Positions 27,440-35,975 of a DNA stretch of 64,000 nucleotides are shown one piece after another; position 1 is the first letter of the stretch, and the number at the start of each line of letters is the position of its first letter. This DNA is from Sphingomonas sp. IW22 (GTDB lineage Bacteria > Pseudomonadota > Alphaproteobacteria > Sphingomonadales > Sphingomonadaceae): the NCBI RefSeq assembly GCF_041321155.1, contig NZ_JBGGWB010000001.1:1178001-1242000 (forward strand), read 5' to 3'. A program made the position numbers and the translations under genes. The notes under the pieces are model-generated. The model had not been told where the DNA came from, ran no database searches, and saw nothing but the letters and a program-made list of their open reading frames with translations.

Positions 27440-28453
27440 TCAGCCTGCGCGCGACGGCTCCGCCGGTTCGCCCATCGGCCCCTGCCCCGCGCGATAGCCA
27501 AGCGTCGCACGGCCCTGAACCGGCCCGGCCACATCGGCGACCAGATACAGCGGCCGCCGCTTCGATTCGACGTACAGCCGCCCCAGATATTCGCCGATCA
27601 TGCCCAGCACCAGCATCTGCACCGCGCCCAAAAACACGGTGACCAGCATGGTCGATGTCCAGCCCTGCACCGCCGATCCGGTGAAAAAGCCGATGCCGAT
27701 ATAGATCAGCAGCAGGAACGACAGAAAGAACAGCGCGATACCGATATGGCTGGCCCAGCGCAGCGGCGCGGTCGAAAACCCCGTAACCGCATCGAAAGCA
27801 AATCGCAGCATCTTCGACAGCGGGTATTTGGTCTCCCCCGCATGGCGTTCGTGCCGGTCATAGACAAAGGGCACCTGGCGGAAACCGACCCACGCGACCA
27901 TGCCGCGGATGAAGCGCGCCTGTTCGGGCAGCGACAGCAACGCGTCCAGCGCGCGGCGGCTCATCAGCCGAAAATCACCCGTATCCAGCGGGATCGGCGT
28001 GTCGGTCACCCGGTCGAGGAAGCGATAAAATGCAGCCGCCGTCAGCTTCTTGAAGAACGTCTCGCCCTCCCGCTTGCGGCGCACGGCATAGACGACGTCG
28101 GCACCCTCGCGCTCCATGGTGGCGCGCATTTCGCCCAGCAATTCGGGCGGGTCCTGAAGATCGGCGTCGATGATCAGGATCTGCTCGCCCGAACACAGGT
28201 CCAGCCCGGCGGTCAGCGCCAGCTGGTGCCCGTGATTGCGCGACAGGTTGATGGCGACCACTCGCGGGTCGGCGGCGGACAGGCGCTGCATCACTGCCCA
28301 TGATTCGTCGCGCGAACCGTCATTGACCAGCACGATTTCATGGTCGTCGCCAACGACCGACCGCGCCGCCGCCGAAACGCGCGCGTGCAGCGCATCCAGA
28401 CAGGCGGCTTCGTTATAGCAGGGGATGACAATAGACAGTGCGGGACGATGCAT
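27440..28453 (-). CDS. GT2 glycosyltransferase, DPM1/GtrB-like, membrane-anchored
   Basis: A 337-aa enzyme transferring a sugar from a nucleotide donor to a polyprenyl phosphate. GT-A core: LSIVIPCYNEAACL, VNDGSRDES, LIIDADLQDPPEL (DXD-like), and GDFRLMSRRALDALLSLPE. Two C-terminal TM helices (WASHIGIALFFLSFLLLIYIGI and MLVTVFLGAVQMLVLGMIGEYLG) end in the typical GRLYVESKRRPLY tail of GtrB/YfdH proteins. It plausibly supplies lipid-linked sugar to the GT-C-like protein and GtrA encoded 2-4 kb away. Confidence 0.9.
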   Translation of the reverse strand: MHRPALSIVIPCYNEAACLDALHARVSAAARSVVGDDHEIVLVNDGSRDESWAVMQRLSAADPRVVAINLSRNHGHQLALTAGLDLCSGEQILIIDADLQDPPELLGEMRATMEREGADVVYAVRRKREGETFFKKLTAAAFYRFLDRVTDTPIPLDTGDFRLMSRRALDALLSLPEQARFIRGMVAWVGFRQVPFVYDRHERHAGETKYPLSKMLRFAFDAVTGFSTAPLRWASHIGIALFFLSFLLLIYIGIGFFTGSAVQGWTSTMLVTVFLGAVQMLVLGMIGEYLGRLYVESKRRPLYLVADVAGPVQGRATLGYRAGQGPMGEPAEPSRAG

Positions 28454-28486
28454 GATCGCCTGCCTCTAGCGAAAGCCGCGCGGCGC

Positions 28487-29107
28487 TTAAAGCACCGTTG
28501 CAGCGAGCCCGTCGAGAATGAACTGGGTGGCGAGCGCCGCCAGCAGCACGCCCAGCAGCCGGGTAATCACCGCCTCGATCTTCGCGCCCATCAGCCGCAT
28601 CAGCGGCCCTGCCGCGATCAGCGCGACCAGCGTGACGATCAGGATGGTGGCAAGCGCCGCCATCACCACCAGCGTCTGCGGCAGGCCCTCGCTCTGGCTC
28701 ATCATCAGCATGACCGACGCGATCGAACCCGGTCCGGCGATCATCGGCATCGCCATGGGGAAGGCGGCGACATCCTCGACCTCCGGCGTGTCGATGATCT
28801 TCTGTGCCCGGTCCTCACGGCGCTGGGTGCGTTTCTCGAACACCATTTCCAGCGCGATCAGGAACAGCATGATGCCGCCCGCGATCCTGAACGCATCCAG
28901 ACTGACATGCAGCGCGCGCAGCAGTCTTTCGCCGAACAGCGCGAACCCGACCAGAATCAGGCCCGAAATCAGCACCGCGCGAATCGCCATCGAACGGCGC
29001 TGTGCCGCCGATGCGTCGGTCGTCAGGCCGGCATAGATCGGCGCGCATCCCGGCGGGTCGATGACGACGAAGAACGTCGCCAGCGCCGAGACGTAAAGCT
29101 CGATCAT
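28487..29107 (-). CDS. MarC family integral membrane protein
   Basis: A 206-aa protein with six TM helices typical of MarC ([24 protein letters not shown] at the N-terminus; [22 protein letters not shown] in the middle; [20 protein letters not shown] at the end). The ID/NPxG motifs of the two repeats are visible as IDPPGCAP and AGPGSI. Function in bacteria is unresolved; the old link with multiple antibiotic resistance is not supported for E. coli MarC. The ATG overlaps the folD stop (ATGA). Confidence 0.9.
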   Translation of the reverse strand: MIELYVSALATFFVVIDPPGCAPIYAGLTTDASAAQRRSMAIRAVLISGLILVGFALFGERLLRALHVSLDAFRIAGGIMLFLIALEMVFEKRTQRREDRAQKIIDTPEVEDVAAFPMAMPMIAGPGSIASVMLMMSQSEGLPQTLVVMAALATILIVTLVALIAAGPLMRLMGAKIEAVITRLLGVLLAALATQFILDGLAATVL

Positions 29108-29979
29108 ATCGCGTCGGCGTCCAGCGCCACACCCGCACGGCGATGCGCGGCGACCAGCGTGTTGCGCAGCAGGCATGCGATGGTCATCGGCCCGACACCA
29201 CCCGGCACCGGGGTGATTGCCCCCGCAACCGACGCGGCGCTTTCGAAATCGACGTCACCGACCAGCCCGTCATCGGTGCGGTTGATGCCGACATCGATCA
29301 CCGTCGCGCCGGGCTTTACCCAGTCGCCCTGCACGAACTTCGCACGACCAACAGCCGCGACGACGATGTCGGCATGGGCCAGATGGTGGGGCAGGTTGCG
29401 CGTGCGCGAATGGGCGATGGTGACGGTGCAATTCTCGGCGGTCAGCAGCGCGGCCATCGGCTTGCCGACGATGTTCGACCGACCGATCACCACGGCATTC
29501 AGCCCGCTCAGGTCGCCCAGACGCTCCCGCAGCAGCAACAGGCAGCCATAGGGGGTGCAGGGCACAAAGCCGTTCAGCCCCGTCGCCAGCCGCCCGGCAT
29601 TGACGGGGTGAAAGCCGTCGACATCCTTGTCGGGGTCGATGCGCGTCAGCACCGCATCGGCGTCCAGCCCGGCGGGCAGCGGCAACTGGACCAGAATGCC
29701 ATCAACCGCCGGATCGGCATTCAGCCGGTCGACCAGCGCGATCAGATCGGCCTGATCGGTGTCGGCGGGCAGCCGATGTTCGAAACTTTCCATATTTGCG
29801 GCGACGGTCGCCTTGCCCTTTGACCGGACATAGACGGATGAGGCCGGGTCCTCCCCCACTAGCACCACGGCCAGGCCGGGCTTGCGCCCCGCATCCTCGG
29901 CAAAGCGCGTCGCCAAATCGCCCACGCGCGCGCGCAGCCGCTGTGCTGCTGCCTTTCCGTCAATCAGTTCGGCTGTCAT
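29104..29979 (-). CDS. folD: Bifunctional methylenetetrahydrofolate dehydrogenase/cyclohydrolase FolD
   Basis: A 291-aa cytosolic enzyme of one-carbon metabolism interconverting 5,10-methylene-THF and 10-formyl-THF. Catalytic YVRSKGKA (Tyr and Lys of YxxxK) is near residue 50; [33 protein letters not shown] and the NADP Rossmann motif [17 protein letters not shown] follow, with [18 protein letters not shown] at the end. It overlaps the DUF167 gene upstream and marC downstream by 4 bp each, forming a tightly coupled operon. Confidence 0.96.
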   Translation of the reverse strand: MTAELIDGKAAAQRLRARVGDLATRFAEDAGRKPGLAVVLVGEDPASSVYVRSKGKATVAANMESFEHRLPADTDQADLIALVDRLNADPAVDGILVQLPLPAGLDADAVLTRIDPDKDVDGFHPVNAGRLATGLNGFVPCTPYGCLLLLRERLGDLSGLNAVVIGRSNIVGKPMAALLTAENCTVTIAHSRTRNLPHHLAHADIVVAAVGRAKFVQGDWVKPGATVIDVGINRTDDGLVGDVDFESAASVAGAITPVPGGVGPMTIACLLRNTLVAAHRRAGVALDADAI

Positions 29980-30275
29980 GCGCCGGCCCCATATAGATTT
30001 GCCGCCCGTATCGCCAGCGCCTCGGCGTCCCCGGCAATCAGGAATCGCTTTTCGCGCGATTTGTCGCCCGCGACCAGCGTTACCGCGCGCCGGCCCACGC
30101 CGAACGCATCGGCCAGCAGCGCCGTAACGGCTTCATTCGCGGCGCCATCGACCGGCGGCGCGGCCACCTTTGCCACAAACCGCTCATCCCCGCCGGTCAA
30201 CATCGGCCGCCGCGCGCGCGGGGTAGCGCGCACCGCGACGACCAGACCGTCGGGCGATTCGCTCCATGCGCTCAG
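29976..30275 (-). CDS. DUF167 (YggU) family protein, apparent CTG start
   Basis: A small alpha/beta protein. With the usual GTG at 30233 it would be 85 aa and lack the first beta strand. The frame is open upstream and reads [22 protein letters not shown], matching the conserved W-x-x-x-x-DG-x-V-x-V-R-x-TPRA start of the family. No ATG, GTG or TTG occurs between the upstream stop and 30233, whereas CTG at 30275 overlaps the yggT stop as CTGA, copying the ATGA arrangement used elsewhere in this operon. I therefore extend the gene to 30275 (99 aa). DUF167 often neighbours yggT. Function unknown. Confidence 0.7.
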   Translation of the reverse strand: MSAWSESPDGLVVAVRATPRARRPMLTGGDERFVAKVAAPPVDGAANEAVTALLADAFGVGRRAVTLVAGDKSREKRFLIAGDAEALAIRAANLYGAGA

Positions 30276-30580
30276 AGCGGGACTGCGCCGCCCGTCGCGA
30301 TATTTGCTGCCAGCCGCGCCAGCACCGTGTCGAGAATGGCGATCAGCACCAGCACGACGATCGGCGACACATCAAGCGCCCCGAAATCGGGCAGAACGCG
30401 ACGGATAGGGCGATACAGCGGCTCGGTCAGCACCTGCAGCCCGTTCCACACCGAGCGGACGAAGTCATTGTGGGTATTGATGACGTTGAACGCGATCAGC
30501 CATGACAGGATCGCCTGCACGATCAGGATCCACCACAGCACGCTGAGCAGGATCCGGGCGATGTCGATCAGGGTTAGCAA
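30272..30580 (-). CDS. YggT family membrane protein
   Basis: A 102-aa protein with two hydrophobic segments (IDIARILLSVLWWILIVQAILSWL and VSPIVVLVLIAILDTVLARLA) separated by a basic loop holding the family motif TEPLYRPIRRVLPDFGALDVSPIV. YggT proteins are linked to envelope or osmotic phenotypes and, in some bacteria, to cell division; their mechanism is unclear. It is the first of yggT-DUF167-folD-marC, after an 86-bp gap from the molybdoprotein gene. Confidence 0.9.
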   Translation of the reverse strand: MLTLIDIARILLSVLWWILIVQAILSWLIAFNVINTHNDFVRSVWNGLQVLTEPLYRPIRRVLPDFGALDVSPIVVLVLIAILDTVLARLAANIATGGAVPL

Positions 30581-30666
30581 TCAGGCCTCCGCGTGTAATC
30601 TTGTCCACGCGGCATATCGGATCAGGCGTGGTCGCGACAAGGGCGGCTGTGGCTATCCCGCGCCGG

Positions 30667-31425
30667 TCATATCCCGGCATACCATTCGTAACCGGCGATA
30701 TCCTCCCACAAACCCCCCTTGCCGCCGTGGATCGGCGCCAGATCGGCCACCGCTTCGATCCGTTCGACATATTTGGCGTGCTTGTAGCCCAGATGACGCT
30801 CCACGCGCAGCCGGACGGGCGCACCATGCCCCACATCCAGTCGCTGATCGTTCAGGCCGAGCGCCAGGATCGTCTGGGGATGGAGTGCATCGACCAGGTC
30901 AATCGACTCATAATAGGGCCGCCCCCCGGAATAACGATCGGCACAATGGAAAACGATATAGCGCGCATTGTCGCGCAAGCCCGCCGCGTCGAGCAGGGTG
31001 GCCAGCCGCGGCCCCTGCCACTTGCCGATCGCGCTCCACCCCTCGACACAATCATGGCGGGTGATCTGTGCGCGCTGGGGCATCGAGAGCATTTGCGCGA
31101 CCGAAAAGGATTGCGGACGCGCCACCAGCCCGTCGACGCGCACGCGCCAGTCGGCAAAGCCCGAAGCGACGTGCGCATTGTAATCGGGTGTGTCGGGGTT
31201 GCGCGTGCCGTTGGTGCGGAACACCGGAGACATCTGATCCGGGCGGAACTCCCGCGCCAGGGCATTGCGGTCCATCAGCGCGCGCTGGGTCCACATATTC
31301 CAGTCGGCACCCTTGAACAGGATCGAGCGAAAGCCCTCATCCTGTCCCAGCGCGTCGCAGCCCGAGACCAGCCCCGCGGCCAGCCCGCCCACAAGCGCGC
31401 GGCGGGTTATCAGCATCCGGCTCAT
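30667..31425 (-). CDS. MsrP-like molybdopterin-dependent oxidoreductase
   Basis: A 252-aa protein of the sulfite-oxidase molybdopterin fold. The cofactor-binding Cys is Cys126 in RHDCVEGWSAIGKW; LRVERHLGYKHAKYVERI near the C-terminus is also family-typical. The N-terminus MSRMLITRRALVGGLAAGLVSGC has a twin-arginine pair (8-9) and a lipobox-like VSGC (Cys23), so it may be a Tat-exported lipoprotein. It is shorter than E. coli MsrP (334) and is paired with a b-type cytochrome that is not MsrQ. The ATG overlaps the cytochrome stop (ATGA). Substrate is unknown; sulfoxide or sulfite are candidates. Confidence 0.8.
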   Translation of the reverse strand: MSRMLITRRALVGGLAAGLVSGCDALGQDEGFRSILFKGADWNMWTQRALMDRNALAREFRPDQMSPVFRTNGTRNPDTPDYNAHVASGFADWRVRVDGLVARPQSFSVAQMLSMPQRAQITRHDCVEGWSAIGKWQGPRLATLLDAAGLRDNARYIVFHCADRYSGGRPYYESIDLVDALHPQTILALGLNDQRLDVGHGAPVRLRVERHLGYKHAKYVERIEAVADLAPIHGGKGGLWEDIAGYEWYAGI

Positions 31426-32135
31426 CGGTAATCCTCCCCCGGCACGCGCCATCGCCCGGTGATCATCGAGCGCACTTCATTGACGGGTCCGGCCAGCAGG
31501 ACCAGCGCCAGATGGACGATGATGAATGCCGCCAGCGCCATCGCGACGATGAAATGGATCGACCGCGCCGATTGCCGCCCGCCAAACAGGTCGAGCATCC
31601 ACGGCGCCGCCGCATTGAACCCCGGCGACATGGTCAGCCCGGTCGCGATCACCAGCGGGATCAGGATGAAGATGACCGCGACATAGCTGAGCTTTTGCAG
31701 TGTGTTGAACGTGCCAGGCTTTTCAGGATCGTGAAAGCGCAGCGCCAGATGCTCGCGAACGTCATGCGCCAGATGCGCGGGCGCCAGTTCGGCGCGGCGC
31801 ACGCGCAATTCGCGCTGGAAATGGCGGTTGATCAGGCTGGCGACCATGAACGCCAGCAACCCAAAGCCCAGCACCAGCGCAAAGGTCAGATGCCATCGCC
31901 GCGCCAGCGCAAGGTTATAGGTGGATGGGATGGTCAGCCAGCCGGGAACGCGCCCACCCTCGAACACCCAGCCGACTCGGAACCAGGGCTGATCGAAATT
32001 GGCGCCATATTGCCCCCAATACAGATTTGGGTGCGCGTTCAGGATCATCAGGCCCGACCCCAGCAGCACAAAGATCGCCAGGGCATTGATCCAATGCCAC
32101 AAACGGGTGGCCAGCTTGTGCTTTGCGATCCACAT
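31422..32135 (-). CDS. Cytochrome b561/b6-type membrane subunit
   Basis: A 237-aa integral membrane electron carrier. The ATG at 32135 is favoured by GGAGAG 8 nt upstream. Four hydrophobic helices carry candidate haem-ligand histidines: RLWHWINALAIFVLLGSGLMI (His14), RRWHLTFALVLGFGLLAFMV, LSYVAVIFILIPLVIATGLTM, and RSIHFIVAMALAAFIIVHLALVLLAG. This is the Ni/Fe-hydrogenase or formate-dehydrogenase b-type domain, not the ferric-reductase-like MsrQ. Overlap with the molybdoprotein gene implies a complex passing electrons between quinone and Mo. Confidence 0.85.
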   Translation of the reverse strand: MWIAKHKLATRLWHWINALAIFVLLGSGLMILNAHPNLYWGQYGANFDQPWFRVGWVFEGGRVPGWLTIPSTYNLALARRWHLTFALVLGFGLLAFMVASLINRHFQRELRVRRAELAPAHLAHDVREHLALRFHDPEKPGTFNTLQKLSYVAVIFILIPLVIATGLTMSPGFNAAAPWMLDLFGGRQSARSIHFIVAMALAAFIIVHLALVLLAGPVNEVRSMITGRWRVPGEDYR

Positions 32136-32166
32136 CGGCCCATCTCTCCGCATCGTGCCGCCCGTG

Positions 32167-32925
32167 TCAGGCATAGGCACGCGCGAAGAATACCACCGTC
32201 GTTACCGTCGTGACAAACAGCGTCCAGCCGCGAATCAAACCCGGCGGCAACCGGCGGCCGACCTGCGCGCCCAGCCATCCGCCGACAACGGCACCGAACA
32301 GCATCGGCACGCATGCCGCCCATCCGACCATGCCGAAACCGATGAACATCACGGTGGCCGCCGCATTGCTCATTGCCAGCATCAAGGTGCGCGGCGCCAT
32401 CAGTCGGTGCGGCAACTCGCCTGCCAGCAGGCCCCAAACGGCCGTCAGCATCAGGCCCAGCCCGCCGCCGAAATAACCGCCATAGACACCCAGCAGAAGC
32501 TGAGCCCCGATCAACGTGCGCCGCCCCGGTGCGGCATGACGGTGCAACGCCGTAGCCGCGCGCCGGCCGAAAGCGATGGCAAGGGTGGCCAGCAGCAGCA
32601 GCCACGGAATGATCATGTCGAACGTCGATGTCGGCGTGAAGACAAGCAACAGGCTGCCGACCAACGCGGCGCAAAATGTCACGACCGCCAATGTCCGCAC
32701 GCCTACGCCGCCAATTGGCTGAAAGCCGTCGCGATAGGCCCAGGCACTGGCAAGCGCCCCTGGCTGGAGCGCGACGTTCGAGGTCGCGTTGGCGATTGGG
32801 CTCGGCAGCCCGATGACGATCAGCGCCGGCATCGTCGCGAACGTCCCACCGCCCGCCAGCGCGTTCATTGCGCCGCCCAGCATTCCGGCACCGGCGGCAA
32901 GGGCAATGGTCAGCGGGTCCAGCAT
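32167..32925 (-). CDS. TSUP (TauE/SafE) family anion exporter
   Basis: A 252-aa membrane protein with about eight TM helices in two repeats. The repeat signatures are ALAAGAGMLGGAMNALAGGGTFATMP at the N-terminus and GVYGGYFGGGLGLMLTAVWGL in the middle. TSUP proteins export sulfite, sulfoacetate or related anions. Its position 31 bp before the cytochrome/molybdoprotein pair on the same strand suggests sulfur-oxyanion handling, but TSUP genes have varied partners. It starts divergently from the small 64-aa gene. Confidence 0.85.
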   Translation of the reverse strand: MLDPLTIALAAGAGMLGGAMNALAGGGTFATMPALIVIGLPSPIANATSNVALQPGALASAWAYRDGFQPIGGVGVRTLAVVTFCAALVGSLLLVFTPTSTFDMIIPWLLLLATLAIAFGRRAATALHRHAAPGRRTLIGAQLLLGVYGGYFGGGLGLMLTAVWGLLAGELPHRLMAPRTLMLAMSNAAATVMFIGFGMVGWAACVPMLFGAVVGGWLGAQVGRRLPPGLIRGWTLFVTTVTTVVFFARAYA

Positions 32926-33042
32926 GACGCGCGCTTTCGCGGTTCGGGGCGGGGGTGTCCAGTGGGTGTGGGCGGGTCAATCCAGACCGGTATCGCTTTC
33001 GCGCGCCTTGGCAGGATATCGGTGTTGCCCTGCCCGGCGCCC

Positions 33043-33099
33043 TGATTGCACCCACCCGGAACGACCCGGCCGCCGCCGGGTTGGAACAGGTGCAATCAA
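33043..33099 (+). other. Two-tier hairpin leader upstream of the 64-aa gene
   Basis: TGATTGCACC (33043-33052) is perfectly complementary to GGTGCAATCA (about 33090-33099). Inside, ACCCGGC (about 33065-33071) pairs with GCCGGGT (about 33076-33082) around the loop CGCC. The outer arm ends a few bases before the AGGAG ribosome site. Such a structure could be an RNA regulatory leader or protein-binding element; the outer arms could alternatively be an operator. Right-hand coordinates may be off by one base. Confidence 0.55.
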
Positions 33100-33112
33100 C
33101 AGGAGTGACCGC

Positions 33113-33307
33113 ATGAACGAAGCACTCGACCTCGCCCGCATGCGGCTTAAGGCGTTTCGGGCGCAGATGGCAGCCGATGCGGTGATCGACGCGGAAAGTG
33201 GGCTGACCGCCGCCGACATCGACACGATCCTCGCCGCATGCCAGCCGCCCAGCGATCTGGAGCCGGGTGGCAGCATGGATATCGATGACCTGAGCGGTGC
33301 CGCCTGA
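33113..33307 (+). CDS. 64-aa protein of unknown function
   Basis: The ATG follows AGGAG at about 8 nt. The product begins MNEALDLARMRLKAFRAQMA, a charged amphipathic helix, continues SGLTAADIDTILAACQPPS with a second helix, and ends in an acidic tail (MDIDDLSGAA). There is no signal peptide or TM segment. One Cys occurs. I do not recognise the family. It follows a strong stem-loop leader and stands alone, with the TSUP gene divergent upstream and rlmN convergent 3 bp downstream, so it is monocistronic. Codon use looks genuine. Confidence 0.65.
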   Translation: MNEALDLARMRLKAFRAQMAADAVIDAESGLTAADIDTILAACQPPSDLEPGGSMDIDDLSGAA

Positions 33308-33310
33308 ACC

Positions 33311-34519
33311 TTAACCCAGCGCCGCCTGCTTTTCCGCCGCCAGCCGGTCCAGTTCGGCGCGGCTCTTCTTTTCGGCCGCCGTCTTCAACTGGCCGCATGC
33401 TGCGTCGATGTCGCGGCCGCGCGGGGTGCGCACGGGGGCGGAAATGCCGCCTTCGAACACGATTTCCGAAAAGCGCCGCACCCGGTCGGGCGTCGAGCAT
33501 TCATAGGGCGCACCAGGCCACGGATTGAACGGGATCAGGTTGACCTTGGCCGGCAGGCGATAGTGGCGCAGCAGCCGGACCAGCTCGCGCGCATCCTCGT
33601 CGCTGTCGTTCTTGTCCTTAAGCATCACATATTCGAACGTAATGCGCCGCGCATTGTTGGCGCCGGGATAATCGGCGCATGCCTGAAGCAGCTCCTCGAT
33701 CCCGTATTTGCGGTTCAGCGGCACGATTTCGTCGCGCACATCCTTGGTCACGGCATGGAGCGAGACGGCAAGGTTGACGCCGATTTCCTCACCCGCGCGC
33801 GCCATCATCGGCACCACGCCGCTGGTGGACAGGGTGATGCGCCGCTTGGACAGGGCTAGGCCGTCGCCGTCCATCACGATCTTCAACCCGTCACGCACCG
33901 CGTCGAAATTGTACAGCGGCTCGCCCATGCCCATCATCACGATGTTGGTCAGCATGCGCCCATCCGGGCTGGACGGCCATTCGCCCAGCGCGTCGCGCGC
34001 CAGCATGACCTGTCCGACGATCTCGCCCGCGCTCAGGTTGCGGACCAGCCGCATCGTGCCGGTGTGGCAGAAACGGCAGTTCAGCGTGCAGCCGACCTGA
34101 CTGGAGACGCACAGCGTGCCCCGATCGGCATCGGGGATGAACACCATTTCGTAATCCTGCCCGTCGGGCGAGGTCAGCAGCCATTTGCGCGTGCCGTCGG
34201 ACGACACCTGCGCTTCCTTGACGTCGGGGCGGCCGATGACGAAGCGTTCGGCCAGCCAGGGATGCTGCACCTTGGCAATGTCGGTCATCAGCGCAAAATC
34301 GGTGGCGCCGCGATTATAGATCCAGTGCCACAATTGCTTGGCGCGCAGCTTGGCCTGTTTCGCCTCCATCCCCGCGCCTTCCAGCGCGGCGCGGATCGCG
34401 GCCTTGTCCAGCCCGACAAGGTCGATGCGGCCGTCGGGGCGCGGCGCCACATCGCGGGTCACGGGCACGGGGTCGATGTGCCCAGGGATGGGCATGGGGG
34501 CGGCCGAGGCTGTCTGCAT
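33311..34519 (-). CDS. rlmN: 23S rRNA (adenine2503-C2)/tRNA methyltransferase RlmN
   Basis: A 402-aa radical-SAM enzyme methylating A2503 of 23S rRNA and A37 of some tRNAs. The radical-SAM cluster motif CTLNCRFC holds Cys144, Cys148 and Cys151; the catalytic C-terminal Cys is in DIDAACGQL. Other marks are [19 protein letters not shown] (N-terminal domain), [35 protein letters not shown], and [11 protein letters not shown]. The start at 34519 gives the family N-terminus. It diverges from cfa with a 98-bp shared promoter region. Confidence 0.95.
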   Translation of the reverse strand: MQTASAAPMPIPGHIDPVPVTRDVAPRPDGRIDLVGLDKAAIRAALEGAGMEAKQAKLRAKQLWHWIYNRGATDFALMTDIAKVQHPWLAERFVIGRPDVKEAQVSSDGTRKWLLTSPDGQDYEMVFIPDADRGTLCVSSQVGCTLNCRFCHTGTMRLVRNLSAGEIVGQVMLARDALGEWPSSPDGRMLTNIVMMGMGEPLYNFDAVRDGLKIVMDGDGLALSKRRITLSTSGVVPMMARAGEEIGVNLAVSLHAVTKDVRDEIVPLNRKYGIEELLQACADYPGANNARRITFEYVMLKDKNDSDEDARELVRLLRHYRLPAKVNLIPFNPWPGAPYECSTPDRVRRFSEIVFEGGISAPVRTPRGRDIDAACGQLKTAAEKKSRAELDRLAAEKQAALG

Positions 34520-34617
34520 GACACGGCATATAGGCGATTTCGACCCGCCGCGCCAGTTCGCGGATGAATAGCGGTTTGTCATATTCCTGCCCCGCTTTGT
34601 CCGGTAGCGGACAGAAC

Positions 34618-35889
34618 ATGTCATTGATCGATCGCTTTCTCGATCGCGCCATCCGGCGCGGACAATTGACCGTCACCTTTCCCGGTGGTCGAACCCGAAC
34701 CTATGGCACGCCCGATCCCGAACTTGGCGACGTTGCCATCCGCTTCACCGACGGGCGGGCGCTGCGGCAGTTGCTGGCCGACCCCAGCCTGGGCGCGGCA
34801 GAGGCGTTCATGGACGGGCGGCTGGTCATCGAACGCGGCGACATCCGCGATTTCCTGAACCTGGCCACCGCGAACAACCGTTGGGAGGAAGGTCGCGGCA
34901 CGCTGGACGCCAGCACGCTGCGCCGGGGCATTGATTCAGTGCGTTTCCGCATCGATCGCATCAACATGGCGCGCCGGTCGAAGCGCAATGTCGCGCATCA
35001 TTACGACCTGTCGGACCGGCTGTACGACCTGTTCCTTGACGTCGACCGTCAATATAGCTGCGCGTACTTTACCGACCCTTCAGTACCGCTGGAGCAGGCA
35101 CAGCTGGACAAGAAGGCGCATATCGCCGCCAAGCTGGCGATCCAGCCGGGCATGAAAGTGCTGGACATCGGCTGTGGCTGGGGCGGGATGGCGCTGTACC
35201 TGCACCAGATGACGGGCGCAGAGGTGTGCGGCATCACCCTGTCCGAAGAACAGCTAAAGGTCGCACGGCGCCGTGCCGAAATGGCGGGCGTGGATGACAA
35301 GGTGCGGTTCGAGCTGATCGATTATCGCCATCTGACCGGCCAGTTCGACCGCATCGTGTCGGTCGGCATGTTCGAACATGTCGGACCCGCGCATTACCGC
35401 ACCTTTTTCCGCCAGTGCCACCGCCTGCTGGCGCCCGACGGCGTGATGCTGCTGCACACCATCGGCCGTGCGGGTGGGCCCGGCGTGACCGATGCCTTTA
35501 CCGCCAAATACATCTTCCCCGGCGGCTACATCCCTGCCCTGTCCGAAATCGCTCGCGGGCATGAGGGGCTTCGCATGTTCCTGACCGATGTAGAGGTGCT
35601 GCGGCTGCATTATGCCCACACCCTGGCCCATTGGTACGACCGGGTGGTCGCGGCCAAGGACGCCATCATCGATCTGTACGACGAGCGCTTCTATCGCATA
35701 TGGACCTATTATCTGGCGGGGTGTGAGGTCAGTTTCCGGCATGGCGGCCTGGTCAATTACCAGCTGCAATATGCCCGTGACCGCCACGCTTTGCCCATCA
35801 CGCGCGACTATATGATGGAGACGGAGGACCGGTTACGCGCGCAACCCGCCCGGCCATATCCAGTGTCAGCGGCGCAAACGACCGTCTGA
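34618..35889 (+). CDS. cfa: Cyclopropane-fatty-acyl-phospholipid synthase family protein
   Basis: Methylates unsaturated acyl chains of membrane phospholipids using SAM. The 423-aa protein has the CFA N-terminal lipid-binding domain ([20 protein letters not shown] to [11 protein letters not shown]) and the methyltransferase core [37 protein letters not shown] (SAM motif I), [10 protein letters not shown], and [14 protein letters not shown]. Active-site residues of the bicarbonate and methyl-transfer region ([24 protein letters not shown]) are present. Confidence 0.92.
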   Translation: MSLIDRFLDRAIRRGQLTVTFPGGRTRTYGTPDPELGDVAIRFTDGRALRQLLADPSLGAAEAFMDGRLVIERGDIRDFLNLATANNRWEEGRGTLDASTLRRGIDSVRFRIDRINMARRSKRNVAHHYDLSDRLYDLFLDVDRQYSCAYFTDPSVPLEQAQLDKKAHIAAKLAIQPGMKVLDIGCGWGGMALYLHQMTGAEVCGITLSEEQLKVARRRAEMAGVDDKVRFELIDYRHLTGQFDRIVSVGMFEHVGPAHYRTFFRQCHRLLAPDGVMLLHTIGRAGGPGVTDAFTAKYIFPGGYIPALSEIARGHEGLRMFLTDVEVLRLHYAHTLAHWYDRVVAAKDAIIDLYDERFYRIWTYYLAGCEVSFRHGGLVNYQLQYARDRHALPITRDYMMETEDRLRAQPARPYPVSAAQTTV

Positions 35890-35945
35890 GGGCCGGAACG
35901 GATCGCTCGCCCCCGCGCTTCCCGAATACCGCCGCTGCGGTTAGG

Positions 35946-35960
35946 ATCGTTTCAAACGAT
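35946..35960. promoter_or_regulatory. 15-bp palindrome upstream of the trans-sulfuration-type gene
   Basis: ATCGTTT-C-AAACGAT is a perfect 7-bp inverted repeat with one central base, placed 4 bp before the AAGGAGG ribosome site (35964-35970) of the PLP-enzyme gene. The odd-centred 15-bp form suits a dimeric repressor such as a TetR- or MarR-type protein. It is too short for an intrinsic terminator. The regulator is unknown. Confidence 0.35.
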
Positions 35961-35975
35961 ACCAAGGAGGATGCC

